A program made the position numbers and the translations under genes. Below, in pieces: positions 24,792-36,747 of a DNA stretch of 64,000 bases; the first letter of the stretch is position 1, and each line of letters opens with the position of its first letter. Location: the NCBI GenBank assembly GCA_036245805.1, contig BTRK01000005.1:42705216-42769215 (forward strand), given 5' to 3'. This DNA comes from Pristionchus mayeri. Lineage: Eukaryota; Nematoda; Chromadorea; Rhabditida; Neodiplogasteridae. Under the pieces are notes generated by a model that searched no databases, was not told the DNA's origin, and worked only from the letters and a program-made list of their open reading frames with translations.

Positions 24792-25250
24792 TATCACGGC
24801 GCGCTCAATTTCTCTTTGTATCTGCCCCTGTGATGTGAAACCTATTTCAAACGCTCGAATTTCGTCAGAGTTTCTCATTGATTAAAGTTTGCGCGATGAA
24901 ACATATTTCAAATGAATATACTTTGACAAAACTAAGAGATACTACTAGTTGGTAGCGAAATGAGATATCGAGATGGCGTTTGTCTAGGAATGTGCAGAAA
25001 CCCATTTTGAAGAGATTGTCCAACCAGATTTCTCAATGTCGATCTCTATCGTTTTTTATGAACGCAAATGTGTGAAAAACCTTGGGCAAAATAATTCAAT
25101 TTGAGGTATGTTTCATATGGTTTGCGCGCCGCCTTTTTCCCCCGTTTGACACGCTGTGTGCTGGAAACGGTGTTACTTGCAAGGTCAGTTGAGATTGACC
25201 TGGACGTTAGTTGATTCAGTAGGCGATACATTTACCTGAAATGGAAAAAA
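24792..25250. other. diverged D-type sequence, no gene seen
   Basis: The last 90 bp (GGTCAGTTGAGATTGACC and onward) match block D near 23,545. The remainder is AT-rich without recognised features. Confidence 0.4.
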
Positions 25251-27277
25251 AAACTCTCTCGCCGGTGACAGCGAGAGAGCATGAGATTTGGAGAGAATCA
25301 GACGACTACTCGGGTTGAGGGGTCCATTGCATGAGAAGAACTAAATGTTCCTACCTGCATCCTTCGTGGTTTCGCGCTGCTGATTTACGATATTGTCACA
25401 GCTGCGAGGTCATTACCAATGGGTATTGCATTTCGGGCAATAAAATAAAAACAATCAAGAATCTTCTGCAATCATGATCCTCCGCCGCATTCGCCTACCT
25501 CGTCAGGAAATGCATTCGGTGAGCGGAGATCTATGATTTTTCAAAAATGACCATTGGATATTTGAGAAAAGTCTTGACCGGTGTGAAGGAAGATTTTGAT
25601 GTGCATGTGAAAACAGTGAAATATTAACCGAATAATCGTCAATTGCCGCGGTAGATGATTCGGTGTTGCGGTAGGGATACTTCTGGTGGAAGGTGGGATA
25701 TTGTTTAATCAGAAGAGACGTGATGGCTGTCAATTAGCCTAAATATAAGCATTAAAAAGTCGGCATCTCACTGCCGAAACGCGGTATTAACCCATTTGAA
25801 AGGGCAACCACAATATGCTTCTGTTGACGTCTCTGAACAAATAAGTATAAATCCTACAACTCTCTCTTTCAGTTAGACCCTCCTTCGCAGTCGTCTCTTC
25901 CTTTAGTTGCTGCCGCTGCAGATGCGAGAAGGTAACTGAAAGACAGCATCAATAGTTCCAGCGGACGGTGCCCCGTCATGTAATGCAGCAAGCAAGAAGA
26001 TTTACCGTTGACCTTTGGAAATGGCTGAGGACTCTCCGTTGCATAGACTTAGTCAGGTGTGATATACAGGTCCTACCAATGCTGGTAATATCACAATTGG
26101 CCGGAAGGTTAAATCTTCCAATTGGTGGCTCTGTGTAGCGGACGACCTATTTGATATGGGATAGGAGATGAGGCGAGTGCGATGCAGAAGAAATAGCTAC
26201 GAAAAGGTATATTTTTTATATTTATTCGCACGAACCTGGCAGTTTCTCGCACCGGAGGTGCGGTATTATCCCAGCTTTACTTTCACCCACAGTGAGTCAA
26301 TCATGGATATTCAGTCAGCGACGTATTTACACATATAAATATGAATCCCACATTTCCATCCGTAGTCTTTCCTCTTCTCCACAACAATCATCAGGTGTCG
26401 ATGAGATAAGGCAACAACGAGAGAGCTGCAACTGTCCAACGGCCGGAGCCTCGTACGGTAATTCGACTAGGAAATTTATCGTTGATATTTGAACGGCTGT
26501 GGGCTGTCAGGTGCATAGGTAATGGCAATTGTGATGAAACAGCTTGGAAATACAGCAAATATCGTTGAAAAGTTGACAAAGTTAGGTGAACTATTTAGTA
26601 AGGGATTCTATATTACGGAAGTCTAACTAGGACACGAAATGCGTTGCAATGAGAATCATAAAATTTATCCACGAACGAAAATAATTATTTGGCTTAACCC
26701 AGCAATTTCTCGTTGCTGAGTTTCGGTATTATCTCATCTACAATTTATTTCTCAATAATGTATATGAAAGAGTTTCAAGAAAAAATATAAATAACAGGTC
26801 ATCTTTCTCTCACTCTGCAGTCCGCATACAACGCAGCACTTTTTAGATGCAGAAAAAAAGCTGCAGCAACGTGTCCAACGGCCGTTGCCTGAATAGAAAA
26901 CGCAGCGAATAAGAAGATTTATCAATGAAATGTGAGAATGGCTATGGCTTTCCGATGCATACTCTTGGCAACCTGTGATGAAACGGATTTGTGGTGCGCG
27001 TATTACCAATTTATAGATAGGCCGGATCATTAGGTATTTTATACGACCCTGTGTTAGAAAACAGTTATTTCATATGGGGTAGGAAATGAGCTGCAGTGCG
27101 ACGCAGAAACGGTGTCTATGAAAGCGTAAATATGCATTTGTATCAACCCGGCAGTTTCTCGCGGCTATGTGATGGTATTAGTTCTGCTGCAATGCATCTC
27201 TCAATTGGAGGAGTGCCGCGATTGGACATTACAATAATTTTAAAAAAACATTCCTTTATGTTTCATTATGCTGAAAG

Positions 27278-27394
27278 CCGTCATCCTCTGCAGCAGTCTC
27301 CTTCAGCAGCTGAAGATGAAGGGAGAAGGCGGCAGAGAGACTGCAGGAACAGGTCCAGCAGGTACAGTCAGCACCTCTGCAGGCAAAGCACCAG
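27278..27394 (+). other. exon-like block C module, 117 nt
   Basis: An AAG acceptor-like end precedes it and CCAG/GTGAGC follows. It is open throughout and reads MKGEGGRETAGTGPAG then TVSTSAGKAP, the best example of the Ser/Thr/Ala/Gly-rich peptide coded by block C. Its 117 nt are divisible by three. Confidence 0.4.
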
Positions 27395-28439
27395 GTGAGC
27401 GGTGATATTTACTCTTTGGAAGACGACAATGGCATCATCGTGAAAGTCTTATTGTGCTGGAAATAACAGTGAAACACTAACTGTAAGATCATTAATTGCC
27501 GCGGTAGGTGAATCGGTGTTGCTGGAGTTACTTGAGGTGGACGGTTGGGCTATGCTCGAATCTGATGAGACGTGATCTTCTAAGAGATTGTCAATTTGTA
27601 TTCGCATAAACCTGGCAGTTTCGCGCTGCTAAGTGATGCTATTAGCTCATCCGCAAGCAGAGCCTCAATAAGTGGTCTCGGTTGCCTAAGAAAACATAAG
27701 AATCAGTTTTTTCCTCTATGATGTGGTATGCTCTGTACTTTCATTGTTCTCCCCAATTCCCCTGCTACAGCTGCAGCTGGGACTTCAAAGGCGAGAAAGC
27801 AACAACTGTTCCAACGGCCGGTGCATCGTAAATCAGCGCTGTAAGTAAGAAGATTTATGTGTGGCATTCGGCTCTTCGTTACGTAGTCTTGGTCAGCTGC
27901 ACAATATTCCTTTCGTCGGGAAAAGTGAGAAATCGAAATGTAATTAAATTTGACCTGAAGGTGCCGGATTTTCTCTCGACGGGAAAATCAGGGAAAATAA
28001 CCTTCGATATTTGAAACGGTTCTGAAACATATCGCACTTCTCAAATTCGATCATAATTGAAAATATTTGCGTTTCATAGTCATTAAGTTATTAAGTTCGG
28101 GTTCCCAGCATCATTTGTTTCAGATTTACATCAAGTTTCCACTTTGTAATTTGATTTCGAAAATATTTCCCCTCTTTCTATCGTTATGGAATACTGTGGC
28201 TGTGATGAAACGGCTATGCAGTACTTGTAATAACTGTTGTGAATTTGCTGGAACGTTTTTGTTCTTGTAGGCGAACCAATATTTCTGGACGTGGATCTGG
28301 TAATGCGGCGCAATTTAGAATCGCTGTCGGTGAAATTCTTTTTCGCATCAATCCGGCGGTCTAACTCAGACTTATGTTCACGCAAAATGCGTGTTTTTTT
28401 TATTTTTAATTTAATTTTATTTTTACACACTTCTTCTCA

Positions 28440-29345
28440 TCCGTTCTAGTGCCCTTATCTTCCGCAGCAGTGGTTTGATGTTATTGTTTTCGGTGTCAAG
28501 GAAAACATTTCCCTCTACTACGGTAGTTTCTGGCTGCTTATGGTATCAGTTCATCTGCAAGCTCATTCGCAATTCAGTGGATGTCTGTTCTATATTTCCA
28601 TTAACAAAACATATCTAAAAACCATTTTTCCTCTCTACAGCCAACCCTCATCATCCACAGCCTTCACCTGCGACAACTGCTGCAGCTGCAGCAACGGGGC
28701 CTCGCCCTCCTCCACCTGCGCGAGAGTCTCGGAGCCGAGAAACTCATCTTCGGGAGCAGGGAAAGAAGTATTGTATCAGGTTGGTCATAAAGTTTTGCTC
28801 GATTTTGATTAAAGTGCATTTCGAAATCTACAATCGTTCGTTGCTGACCAATCGGCTTAGATCTTTTAATGATAGATAGGGGCTTTTATACTCTCTTTAG
28901 CCCACACAATCAAAGATCTGTCCGAGCAAAGAAAAGAATGCGGCGATGTACCAAACTGCATGTGATTGATCAACGACCTGATTTTTCAAAGGATTAGCTT
29001 TTCATTTAGAACTGAGATAGGACCCAGTTTTAACCACCTTGCCCCACTATAACCCTAATGTTGTAAACTTTGAACATGTCCCTATATAATAGTATGAGGA
29101 CAACAGGAGTCAATTTTAGACACGCAGAATATACGAGCTCAAAGTTGGGGTCCGAAATCGAGCAAAACTTTATGACCCACCTAATATTTTAGCCTTTGCA
29201 ATTTGATCTGAGACCACTTGTCGATTCGTTTCAACAATTGTGCAGCACAAGGCGACATCGAAGCCGATGAGGGCGATGAGATCGTCGACTACTTCAGTTT
29301 TTTTAGGATATGATCTTTGATCTTTTCACTTTGGGAAATCTAAAG
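28440..29345 (+). repeat. terminal blocks T and T2 of the array
   Basis: Block A (28,515) is followed by a CTCTCTACAG acceptor (ends 28,640). A variant block C follows, encoding QPSSSTAFTCDNCCSC in one frame, then T2 (29,241-29,310) reading GDIEADEGDEIVDYFS. The same T-T2 order occurs at 37.8-38.05 kb and 43.27-43.56 kb. It is split by a mariner-type MITE. Confidence 0.55.
28776..29184. mobile_element. mariner-type MITE, 409 bp
   Basis: TIRs TCAGGTTGGTCATAAAGTTT (left) and the complement of ACTTTATGACCCACCTAA (right) are flanked by TA at 28,774-28,775 and 29,185-29,186. The matching subterminal segment TTGCTCGATTT extends the TIR beyond 28 bp. No transposase. It is inserted in block T. Confidence 0.85.
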
Positions 29346-29349
29346 CAAT

Positions 29350-29835
29350 TGTTGCGTTTTTTCTTTTAGTTTTGATTTTAACTAGATGAGGAGCTGTTAA
29401 AAAAATGGCCGGAAATTCATCAGGCGCTTGAGTGTAAACTATAGATTTGGTGCACCGACGATATTGCAAGACTTCGTAAACGGGGGGTTTGCCGAATTAG
29501 TCGCCGAGAAGATGTTCCCCATTTATCTGTGTAGTCTGAACAATCTAAGGCAAATGTTACCTCTTTTGTAATGAATTTAATTATAACCTGGTGAATTAAT
29601 GTAAGAAATGAGCTGAATAGTCTCCCGGAGCGTTAGAGTAGCTTTAGGTGATTCGTTGCATTATGAATATTTATTGAAATGTTGCAGCGGGTGAATTTCA
29701 ATTTGTGGTAATTTCCTGTTTCTAAAAAAATAATGGATGTGTTGTTCGAAGGAAGTCCCTCAATTGTGTAACACATGAGGTCGTGATGATAATGAAGGGA
29801 GATGTCAGAATGCACATTGGCTAAAATAGGAAAAA
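29350..29835. other. leader-like interval, no gene seen
   Basis: It has faint similarity to the sequence between T2 and block M at 21.38-21.54 kb, including a GACGA...TTGCAAGACTT segment. Nothing else was recognised. Confidence 0.35.
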
Positions 29836-29839
29836 ACTT

Positions 29840-30250
29840 TATGTTGTCCTGGTCATGGTGTAAGGTGATGAAACAAACGGCCTTATATCACTGGAAATAC
29901 CGTTTTAAATTATCCGGTGTTGTTCATTAAGTGATTTTGTTTAACGGAGGAGTCACTTATTATGGGGAAAAATGAGATGCAATGCTATGCAAAATCGGTG
30001 TCAGTTTTGGAAAAAGTAAATTGAATTCAATCCGGCAGTTTCTGGCTGCAGAGTGTCGATATTAATTCAGCTGCAGCATCTCCCACAATATGACATCCTG
30101 TCGGCTGTGCAAAACAAATAAGCATGAACCGTGCATATCTTTCTGCGAAGAGCTTCTATAATTTGCAGCAGTACTTACTGCACCTGCTTCAGTTGCAGAT
30201 GCGAGAAAACCAGCAACGGGTCAAAAGGCCGGAGCCGCCAGCACGGTATG
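29840..30250 (+). repeat. cassette array, segment 5
   Basis: One unit: block D (29,840), block A (30,028) and block C (30,135-30,250), followed by block M at 30,290-30,420. It is the last forward cassette before the palindrome. Confidence 0.75.
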
Positions 30251-30984
30251 ACCTTGTGCATGGGGGTTAACTCGATAGTAGTCCGGCTATAATCCTAAAA
30301 CGTATATTTTGGCTATAATTTGATTGGTTGACGAGGATGGTGTGATACGTCACATCTTACTGGATAACTTTCAAGAAGAGGGCGTGGAGAAGATAACCAG
30401 AACGACAATTACAAATGTCGAATACAAATCGAATAGAGAAATCGAATACATGAGCCCGTTTGCGTAAGAGTCGAACAATTCTTGGCACACCATTTTTTTC
30501 GAAAACTTGCGATAATGGGTTTTCGAGGGTGCTGATCATCGTGGTCAACTTCATTTTGCACCATCTCGATCCGCCGGGCCAGGCTGCATGTAGACTCCAT
30601 CTACATTTCTGCTTATAACTCGGGAACCGATTTATGAATCGACTTCAAACTTGCACAATGGTTGAATAAGATAACATCGAAATTTTTAAAATGTAGGTAC
30701 GAAATGAGCAAAGGCAGCCATACATATTTTAATCTATGAAAGACATTAACGCCTCATGCGAATCCATCTTACCAAAACATGGCGCAGCCTAATTATTCCT
30801 AACGGTTTTGTCATTACATTTCTACCAATTATGGATGTGATCACCATCGCTGACCGTGCAGTATACTATTACTTTTTTGACTAAGGAAAGTTTTCGTGCA
30901 TGTCGCACAACTAGTGTTTCATAGCTTCTTCAAAAGCAGTTTCGAGCATTTCCTTCATTCGATCCATCATTTCTTGCGAATAAA

Positions 30985-32080
30985 ATATCAGTGCGTTCGC
31001 CTAAGAATCGCTTTTTTGATGCGCTCTATCCGCCTTTTTAGATGCGCTCTATCCGCCTATATTGTTTATTCATGCAAAATAGGAAGTTTAAATTTTAATC
31101 AATTTGTCGACTTTTTTTTTCTCGAAAACAAAGCCGAACACATAGGTGGATTTTACATATGTTTCAATCCTTGATCAGATCTACCGGCTAAAAATTTTGG
31201 ACACGATTTAATGATGTAATGATAGTTTTTCATGTGACTGAAAACTTTCACGCCGGCCGGTCTACTCGTTGATCAGATTGAAGTGTGTTTCAAGATCATT
31301 TAATATATACGGTTGATGATCGCGTTCAATGATGGTACAACTTTAAGATTTAATCATGAAACACATTCGAATTTGGCTAACGCTTCGGCAGGGATGAAAG
31401 TTTTAAAGGAGGAGTAAACTCAAAATTCAATTTTTGAAGCTATCATATGCACGGCCTAGAGCTCCACAACGGTAAGAAGCTCCAAAATATTCACATCGAT
31501 ATCTTCATTCCGAACAGAGTTATAGCTAGTTGGCTGGGAGCCAGATCAGGGAAAGCTCAGGGAGGGGAGGGGGGCGAGATAGCATGCGGCTTGAAGAGAG
31601 TTCGTCCCTAGGTGAAACGTATTCCAACCGTGCGCGCGTTTGCATTTACTCCTCCTTGAAGTCACATGAAAAACTATCATTACAACCATTAAATCGCGTC
31701 CAAAAATTTGAGCCGTTAGATCTGATCAGGCATGAAAACTTGTTCGGCTTTGTTTTCGAGAGAAAAATATAGAAAAAAATATGAAAAGATAAACTTCCGA
31801 TTTTGTATGAATAAACAGCATAAGCGGATAGAGCGCATCAAAAAAGCTCTATTACCAAGATTTCAGAATTGTAGAAAAATTATGCGCCGAGTGGCGAATT
31901 TTAAAGTATATCGTGAACATTACTTCGAGCATGCGTAATTATGCAAATTATTGATTTGAACACTTGCCAAGTATAGAAATCGAAAGATAAAATCATCAGC
32001 TCTCAGGAACTGTTAAAATCCCAAACTGCCTATTTTGCTGTACCTGTGGGTATGCGATTCTTACGCGAACGCACTGATAT
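30985..32080. mobile_element. foldback inside the left palindrome arm
   Basis: ATATCAGTGCGTTCGCCTAA pairs with the complement ending at 32,080. Inner arms contain GATGCGCTCTATCCGCCT in both senses. It carries the third TTAA-target MITE copy (31,407-31,656). Its mirror image in the right arm is at about 40,110-41,205. Confidence 0.75.
31407..31656 (+). mobile_element. TTAA-target MITE, copy 3
   Basis: Same AGGAGGAGTAAA TIR as copies 1 and 2, 250 bp. TTAA is on the left (31,403-31,406) and a decayed TGAA on the right. It is mirrored at 40,534-40,783 by the palindrome. The open frame beginning MAGSQIRESSGRGG is MITE sequence, not a gene. Confidence 0.8.
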
Positions 32081-32130
32081 GCTTTCACGACATAACGGTT
32101 CTCTAAATGCAAACACCATAATACACTAAC

Positions 32131-32191
32131 CTCTCTCGCCTTGAGGTACTTGAGCTGCTCCTTCATATTGACTTCCGAGAAGTGGTAATAC
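32131..32191 (-). other. captured host-like exon, left-arm copy
   Basis: Mirror of 39,999-40,059. On the minus strand it has a TTTGCAG acceptor, 61 nt coding YYHFSEVNMKEQLKYLKARE, then a GTTAGT donor. See the right-arm copy. Confidence 0.5.
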
Positions 32192-32451
32192 CTGCAAAGA
32201 TCAAAAGATTAGCATAAGGTACATCTCGTCTTCGAGAGTGGGCTCTCGGAAGAACACTGCTAGTCCAGTGTCAATTAGGGCGGATTCATTCCGGAGTGAC
32301 CACCTTTCGCCAGACCTATTTACGTGCATGATCTAGTCACGTCTACAAATTCCCCGGCCACAATGGTTAGCCGCCTTGGTAGGGCGGAGACGGTGTCACT
32401 TCCGGGAATCGAACACGGGAGGGATGGAATGAGAGGGCGCGCCATAGCACG

Positions 32452-33577
32452 CCTCTCACGAGAAAATCGACACAAAATGACTGATCTTGGGACAGGGAGA
32501 ATTTTTTGCTTTCGGGTTTTCGATGGTTTTGAACTTCCCTAGACACGCCTAAGAACCCCTTGACTGGAATAGTCTTCATGACCATTCCTCTTCGAGTTGC
32601 TGCACCGGTCGCTCACGCACATCCCACTTTGACGATCACTTAGAGCCCATCAATGTTGACTAAGAACGATCATTTTTCGTTTCCCCGGCTATCTTTCCGA
32701 GCTCTATAGACCAGTATAGTTCATTTAGTCATGTTTTCATTTTTGCAGGCTCTACATTCAGTGAGGTGTAATTTGACATCTGTTCGAATGCGGAATTCAA
32801 TTGTTGAAGAGCAGATGCGTCTTTTCAAGACGATTCGATTAAGGTGCTTATGGGCCCATATATTGGGTGGTAACTTAGTTCCGCATGCAAAAAACAATTT
32901 CAAATGATTTGAACTTATTTTCGCGAGTTGATTTTAATTAAATTTCCCCTCACTCGAGGTTATCGCACGGATTTTTAAATATGTTTCACGGTAATGATGG
33001 GGTGAGAAGTTCAAATTCACAATGCACACCCAGTCATTCCGTGAAACATATTTAAAAATACGTGCGATAGCCTCGAGTGAGGGTAAATTTAATTAAAATC
33101 CACTTGCAAAAATAAGTTCAAATCATTTGAAAATGTGTTTTATATGCGGAACTAAGTTACCACCGGATATATGGGCCCATAAGCACCTTAATCGAATCGT
33201 CTTGAAAAGACGCATCTGCTCTACAAAAATTGAATTCCGCATTCGAACAGTTTTCAAATTACACCTCACTGAATGTAGTGCCTGCAAAAATGAAAACATG
33301 GCTAAATGAACTATATTGGTCGATAGAGCTCGGAAAGATAGATGGGGAAACGAAAAATGAGCGTTCTAAGTCAATATTGATGGGATCTAAGTGATCGCCA
33401 AAGTGGTAAATGCGTGAGCGACCGGTGCAGCAACTCGAAGAGGAATGGTCACGAAGACTATTCCAGTCAAGGGGGACTTAGGTGTGTCTAGGGAAGCTCA
33501 AAACCATAGAAAACCCGAAAGCAAAAAATTCTCCCTGTCCCAAGTTCTATTCGATTCTCCCGTGAGAGGCGTGATAG
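32452..33577. mobile_element. foldback inside the left arm, 1.1 kb
   Basis: Arms of roughly 560 bp are reverse complements about an axis at 33,015, with visible divergence. The ends contain CCTCTCACGAGAAAATCG and its relative. Paired 60-residue open frames (32,721-32,903 minus, 33,127-33,309 plus), reading AHKHLNRIVLKRRIC, are mirror images of one another and not genes. The right-arm counterpart is about 38,613-39,738. Confidence 0.8.
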
Positions 33578-35442
33578 ACCACCACACAACTTCTTAGTAT
33601 AAGAATATCTTCTAACAATTTTCCCCCGTAATAAATGCTTTATACCGAGTACCACAATCGCACTCTCACAGTATACAACGCAGCCATTTATGATCAAAAT
33701 AATTTATGATCCCGAATCGTCCCTCCGGCATTGGAAAACTAAAGTACCGTAAACAAATCTAGTATTGACTCTCATTATTCGGAATTTTTTTTTCGAAAAT
33801 TTGAAAAATTTATTTGAGAAATTGATTAGAAATTTAAATAAATCAATATTTTAAATATTTTTTAAAAATATTTCGAAATATAATTATTTTTTTCTGAATT
33901 AATCCACCTTGCGTAATAATGAATTACAACAATTTAGCCTACCCATCAAAGTCATTAGTTATTTATAATCCCAAACCACATTGGACAGTTCCCCCTTTCA
34001 CATGGTAAATACTAACATCGAAACCCCGAACCACGGGGAATCTTTGCACATTTTTAAAGAATTTCATCACCTTGTTGTAGCTCAATCAATTAAAAAAATA
34101 GCTAATAATTTCATTATATTGTTCATTCTATAGACACCAAAGATTAACGATCATATCCTACACTGTTGTAGTCTACGATATTGCCAATTATCGCTCTCAT
34201 CGTCTTCCTTGTCGCACTACACGGATCAAAGACCAAACTATTAGAATCAAACTTTTAAAAAATGTTATTACCCTGGCCTGAAGAGTTGCCCGGCTCCGAT
34301 ACTGTCGATGAGGTGGAGGAGGGCGGGGGCTCACGTGCTATCGCTCAAGCAGTAGACTGCTGCGGAGTATGAGGAATGGCTGTCTAGAGAGGTATTATTC
34401 ATATTTATTTGTTTTTCAATAGCAACATCAAAATTATATGTAACCTTGCAGCTGAGGAAATACCGAAACTCGGCAGCGAGAAACTGACGGGTTTAGGTAT
34501 TTTTTCGCGGTTTTCAAAGATCGAATACGATTCATCCACCAATTCCAGCTTTGTTTACACTCCCGTATGCAAATGAATTGAATTCCCTATAATGTTCTTC
34601 CATATTATAATGGACTAGTTTAAGTTGCTTCATATGATAATATTGTAGGCGAACATAAAACTGAGACAATGAGATCCGGCAGTGAGAAATTGATATGTTG
34701 ATGCGAATTAATATTTTTCATCGTCAATCATTCAACATTCCACTGCAGTTTATCTACAATGCCATATCAAGTAACCCATGCGTAACACATAATGTCCTAC
34801 TGGAAAGAAAAAGTTCCTGGGCAAATTTAAATCTATTATCAGCAATTCAAAGCAATTTGATCACTACTCACCAATACTATACAACGGAGAGTATTCAACC
34901 ATTTTCAAATGCCTAAGATAAATCTTCTTACTCGCTAAATCGTCATTACCTGACGAGCTGCCCGCCGTTGGACGTTGATGCTGTCTTCTCCCACCTGTAG
35001 CTGCAGCAGGAGACTCCTGCTAAGGATGAGTACTGACTGTGGAAAGAGATGCAGGACGCATATTTATATTATATTTAGGGCAAAGAGAAGATTGTGGGTG
35101 ACCTTCATCAAAGATAATCCCGAAAATCGGCAGCGAGAAACTGCCACGTTTATGTGAATACAATTTTAATTGCCAGCACAACAAAAGCGTATTCAGCATG
35201 GTTCTCCAGAATTGTCAACGAAGAGCCCATTCCCAGATCAAAGATCATCGATTACCCGCTGCTTTTCCCGTCTAGGTTCTGAATGTGTCAGCCGTTCGAG
35301 ACCCCGACTCTGTCTCGCATCTGCTGCCACCAGCAAGGGAATTCTTCGTTCGGTTCCAATTCTTGTCGTCAACCTGCAGAGAGAAGAGAATGGAAGGAGG
35401 TCAACTATCAACGATCACAGTAATATCATTCATGTCGAGTAT

Positions 35443-35918
35443 AATCAAATGTCGGCATAGACATTCATAATTGTTTTTCAAAGACATATTCAAAAGACAT
35501 TAGAGTAGCATGTAAGATCATCTTACCAAGCCATGATGCAGCCCAATTTCACATTCTGTTTCGGTCAGATTTGTATTCCTTTCTTTCGAAAATGTCATGA
35601 ATTATTTTTGGTACAGTTGATATATTTGAAACAAATCTTCGAGTCCGAAACTCAAATTACGATTACAAGTTGGACTTTCGAAGTTGCACTTTTTTACAGA
35701 ATCTATTCATAAGAAATTCATCAATGATAAATTCGTTTCTGATAGATGTTTCATTATCCCACAAAGCTCATTCTTTTCTCTCCTTACTGATTGTTCAGTT
35801 TCAATGATAGCGTGTTATGTTTATTTTAAAATCTTTTTTTTAAATTTTACATTTAAAACCGAAGGAGAGTCGATCAGCAGAAATTTGTATGTTGGAGTTT
35901 TCGTTCGTTTTTAGACTA
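35443..35918 (+). other. palindrome spacer, left part
   Basis: Single-copy sequence between the left arm and the mariner. A stretch at 35,495-35,555 (ATCTTACCAAGCCATGATGC) is a diverged relative of 30,735-30,790 in the left arm. No gene. Confidence 0.5.
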
Positions 35919-36747
35919 TTGGGGTGTCCGGAAAGTTCGTATAATTTTTTGTTTTTATTTTTTATTCAATGCTTTACAATTCTCAGTGACCAATGTATGC
36001 CCCCTTCTTTCTCACTACCTCCCTCCAGCGATTGGGCAGGGTCTCGATTCCTCTCTTCCAGAATGCGGGTTTCTTCGAGACCGCCCAGTTCACGAAAGCC
36101 CTCACAACTTCATCTCGATTCTTGAACTTCTTTCCTTTGCAGAAGTCAGAGAGAGAGCGGAAGCAGTGGTAGTCGCATGGGGAGAGATCCGGGGAATACG
36201 GTGGATGGGGAATCCTCTTAATCTTCAGCTCGTCCATTTTCTTCTGGGTCATCATCGCTCGATGTGGGCGAGCATTGTCCATCAGAAGAAGAATTTTGCT
36301 TTGGTTCAGGAGTCTGGGAGGGACTCTGATCGCGACATCTTCCAGTTGTTCAGAGAAGAGGTCGGCATTGATGCTGGTGCCAGGGGCGAGGATCTCCCAG
36401 TAGATGGGACCGAGCACTGAGAAGAAGAAGCAGAGGAGTTCCTTCTTTCCGTGCTCTTCCTTCTTCGGGACGGGCGTGGGCTTCTCATCTGCATCCACCC
36501 ATTGCAGTCTCCTCACAGGGTTATCGTACGTGATCCACTTTTCATCTGTAGCGATGATGGAATTGACCCATCGAAGATTGGATCTACGATGGAGTAATTC
36601 CCGACAGACTTGAACACGATTTGTCAGCTGTTCGGGGGAGAGGTCATGGGGAATAACTTGTGGGAGTTTCGGCTTCTTCCCAGATCGATGGAGGATATCG
36701 GACACCGTTGATCTGGGAGTACCAGTATCCTTCTTCAACTCACGCAC
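35919..36747 (-). mobile_element. mariner element, 5'-truncated
   Basis: The 3' terminal repeat TTGGGGTGTCCGGAAAGTTC begins at 35,919 after a TA (35,917-35,918). The 5' end and its terminal repeat are missing. Mariner homology stops at 36,747, the exact inner boundary of the palindrome's right arm. Only the downstream part of the transposase gene is retained. Confidence 0.9.

Larger units (their letters stand above)
21785..28365 (+). repeat. cassette array, segment 4 (about 13 units)
   Basis: Block A is near 21,790, 22,225, 23,080, 23,238, 23,690, 24,123, 25,360, 25,768, 26,232, 26,697, 27,146 and 27,610. Each is followed about 100-130 bp later by a block C. This is the longest run of same-sense cassettes. 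It is broken by the G-tract element (22,506) and a hAT-type MITE (24,331). Several block C copies keep open frames. Confidence 0.85.
30695..35442 (-). repeat. 4,748-bp palindrome, left arm
   Basis: For every mirrored landmark checked, left plus right coordinate equals 72,190, so the arms are collinear without gaps. The arm starts at AGGTACGAAATGAGC and ends at GAGTAT. Cassette blocks inside run backwards (for example the block A complement near 35,131), opposite to the rest of the array. This arm is therefore probably the inverted copy. Differences from the right arm were seen at 33,811, 34,463, 35,133, 35,392 and 35,435. Confidence 0.95.
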
